A DNA stretch of 18,935 nt from an uncultured Ruminococcus sp. (GTDB taxonomy: Bacteria; Bacillota; Clostridia; Oscillospirales; Ruminococcaceae): NCBI GenBank assembly GCA_905199285.1, contig CAJKFZ010000023.1, forward strand, positions 1 through 18,935, in the 5' to 3' direction. Below the pieces are notes generated by a model. It was not told the DNA's origin. It saw only the letters and a list, made by a program, of their open reading frames with translations, and ran no database searches. The position numbers and the translations under genes were made by a program. Positions 14,807-18,935 of this stretch are shown piece by piece (within the stretch, counting starts at the first letter, position 1; each line of letters begins with the position of its first letter).

Positions 14807-15088
14807 TAATTGTTATATTATATATAATGTATAGCTGTTGCTTGATATGTTTTATTTTATTATCTGTTTTGCACAATGATGACCTAACTGATTTGGCAAT
14901 GGTGTGCAAGTGTTACAAATTTTTTGCAGAAAATTCTAATTAATGTATATGAATAATAGTTGCAAATTAAATTTATGTGTGATATAATAATTAGTGCAAA
15001 ATATATCTTAGGCTCTTTCTGCGTACATGAAGATCGGGTTTTAAGAGGGATTTTGATATTATATATATAATGAAAGGATGGAAAACCT
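14807..15088 (+). other. AT-rich intergenic region and leader before the adhesin
   Basis: No coding frame or RNA gene is visible here. It holds a 7-bp inverted repeat, TTGCACA (14869-14875) and TGTGCAA (14903-14909), about 50 nt before the adhesin promoter, which could bind a dimeric regulator. After the promoter comes a leader of about 95 nt with no clear riboswitch or strong hairpin, ending in GAAAGGATGG (15072-15081) as ribosome-binding site. Confidence 0.5.
14960..14988 (+). promoter_or_regulatory. Promoter of the large adhesin gene
   Basis: TTGCAA (14960-14965), 17 bp, TATAAT (14983-14988) with an extended -10 TG at 14980-14981. The -10 part is strong and the -35 is four of six. Confidence 0.65.

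Positions 15089-18935
<3,847 letters not shown>

Noticed and set aside
14989..15088. Riboswitch in the adhesin leader
   Set aside because: I looked for c-di-GMP and other riboswitch cores and strong stems; none is convincing.

Overview
The window looks like the chromosome of a Gram-positive, moderately AT-rich anaerobe of the Ruminococcus / Oscillospiraceae type. The evidence is a type I dockerin joined to a CAP domain, long threonine-rich linkers on surface proteins, a GTP-type PEP carboxykinase, TTG starts behind strong Shine-Dalgarno sequences, and A-to-Z Firmicute-style promoters. The species cannot be fixed from sequence alone. I see no rRNA, tRNA, CRISPR array, transposase or phage gene.

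Layout. 1-740 (+): the 3' part of a secreted CAP-dockerin protein. 920-3706 (-): pckG with a near-perfect consensus promoter, preceded by a peptidoglycan-binding-domain protein with no catalytic domain. 3970-5870 (+): a cytidylate-kinase-like protein, an intergenic stretch rich in hairpins, then a DUF421-DUF4363 pair with overlapping stop and start. 5905-8647 (-): a SEDS-family (FtsW/RodA) membrane glycosyltransferase downstream of a YifB/ComM AAA+ protein, probably one operon. 8856-10341 (+): an ECF sigma factor translationally coupled to a single-pass membrane protein with a Thr-rich outer part, which looks like a sigma/anti-sigma sensing pair. 10617-14764 (+): a three-gene envelope-polymer operon. 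15089 to the window end (+): a very large surface adhesin that runs off the window inside a poly-Thr linker.

The most interesting part is the operon at 10617-14764. It encodes an LtaS-like membrane sulfatase-fold enzyme, a small one-helix membrane protein, and a single polypeptide that joins a complete YidC/Oxa1 insertase domain to a complete TagF/TagB-type CDP-glycerol glycerophosphotransferase domain. Both conserved His of the transferase are present, and YidC topology would place the transferase on the cytoplasmic side, where CDP-glycerol is found. Read together, the genes suggest a cell-envelope glycerophosphate polymer or glycan-decoration system in which polymer synthesis is physically tied to a YidC-like membrane scaffold. 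That role is inference; the domain fusion itself is read directly from one uninterrupted frame.

Much of the window concerns the cell surface: CAP-dockerin, PG-binding protein, SEDS protein, sigma/anti-sigma pair, glycerophosphate operon and adhesin. Most genes have their own promoter and intrinsic terminator, so these are several independent units rather than one large cluster.
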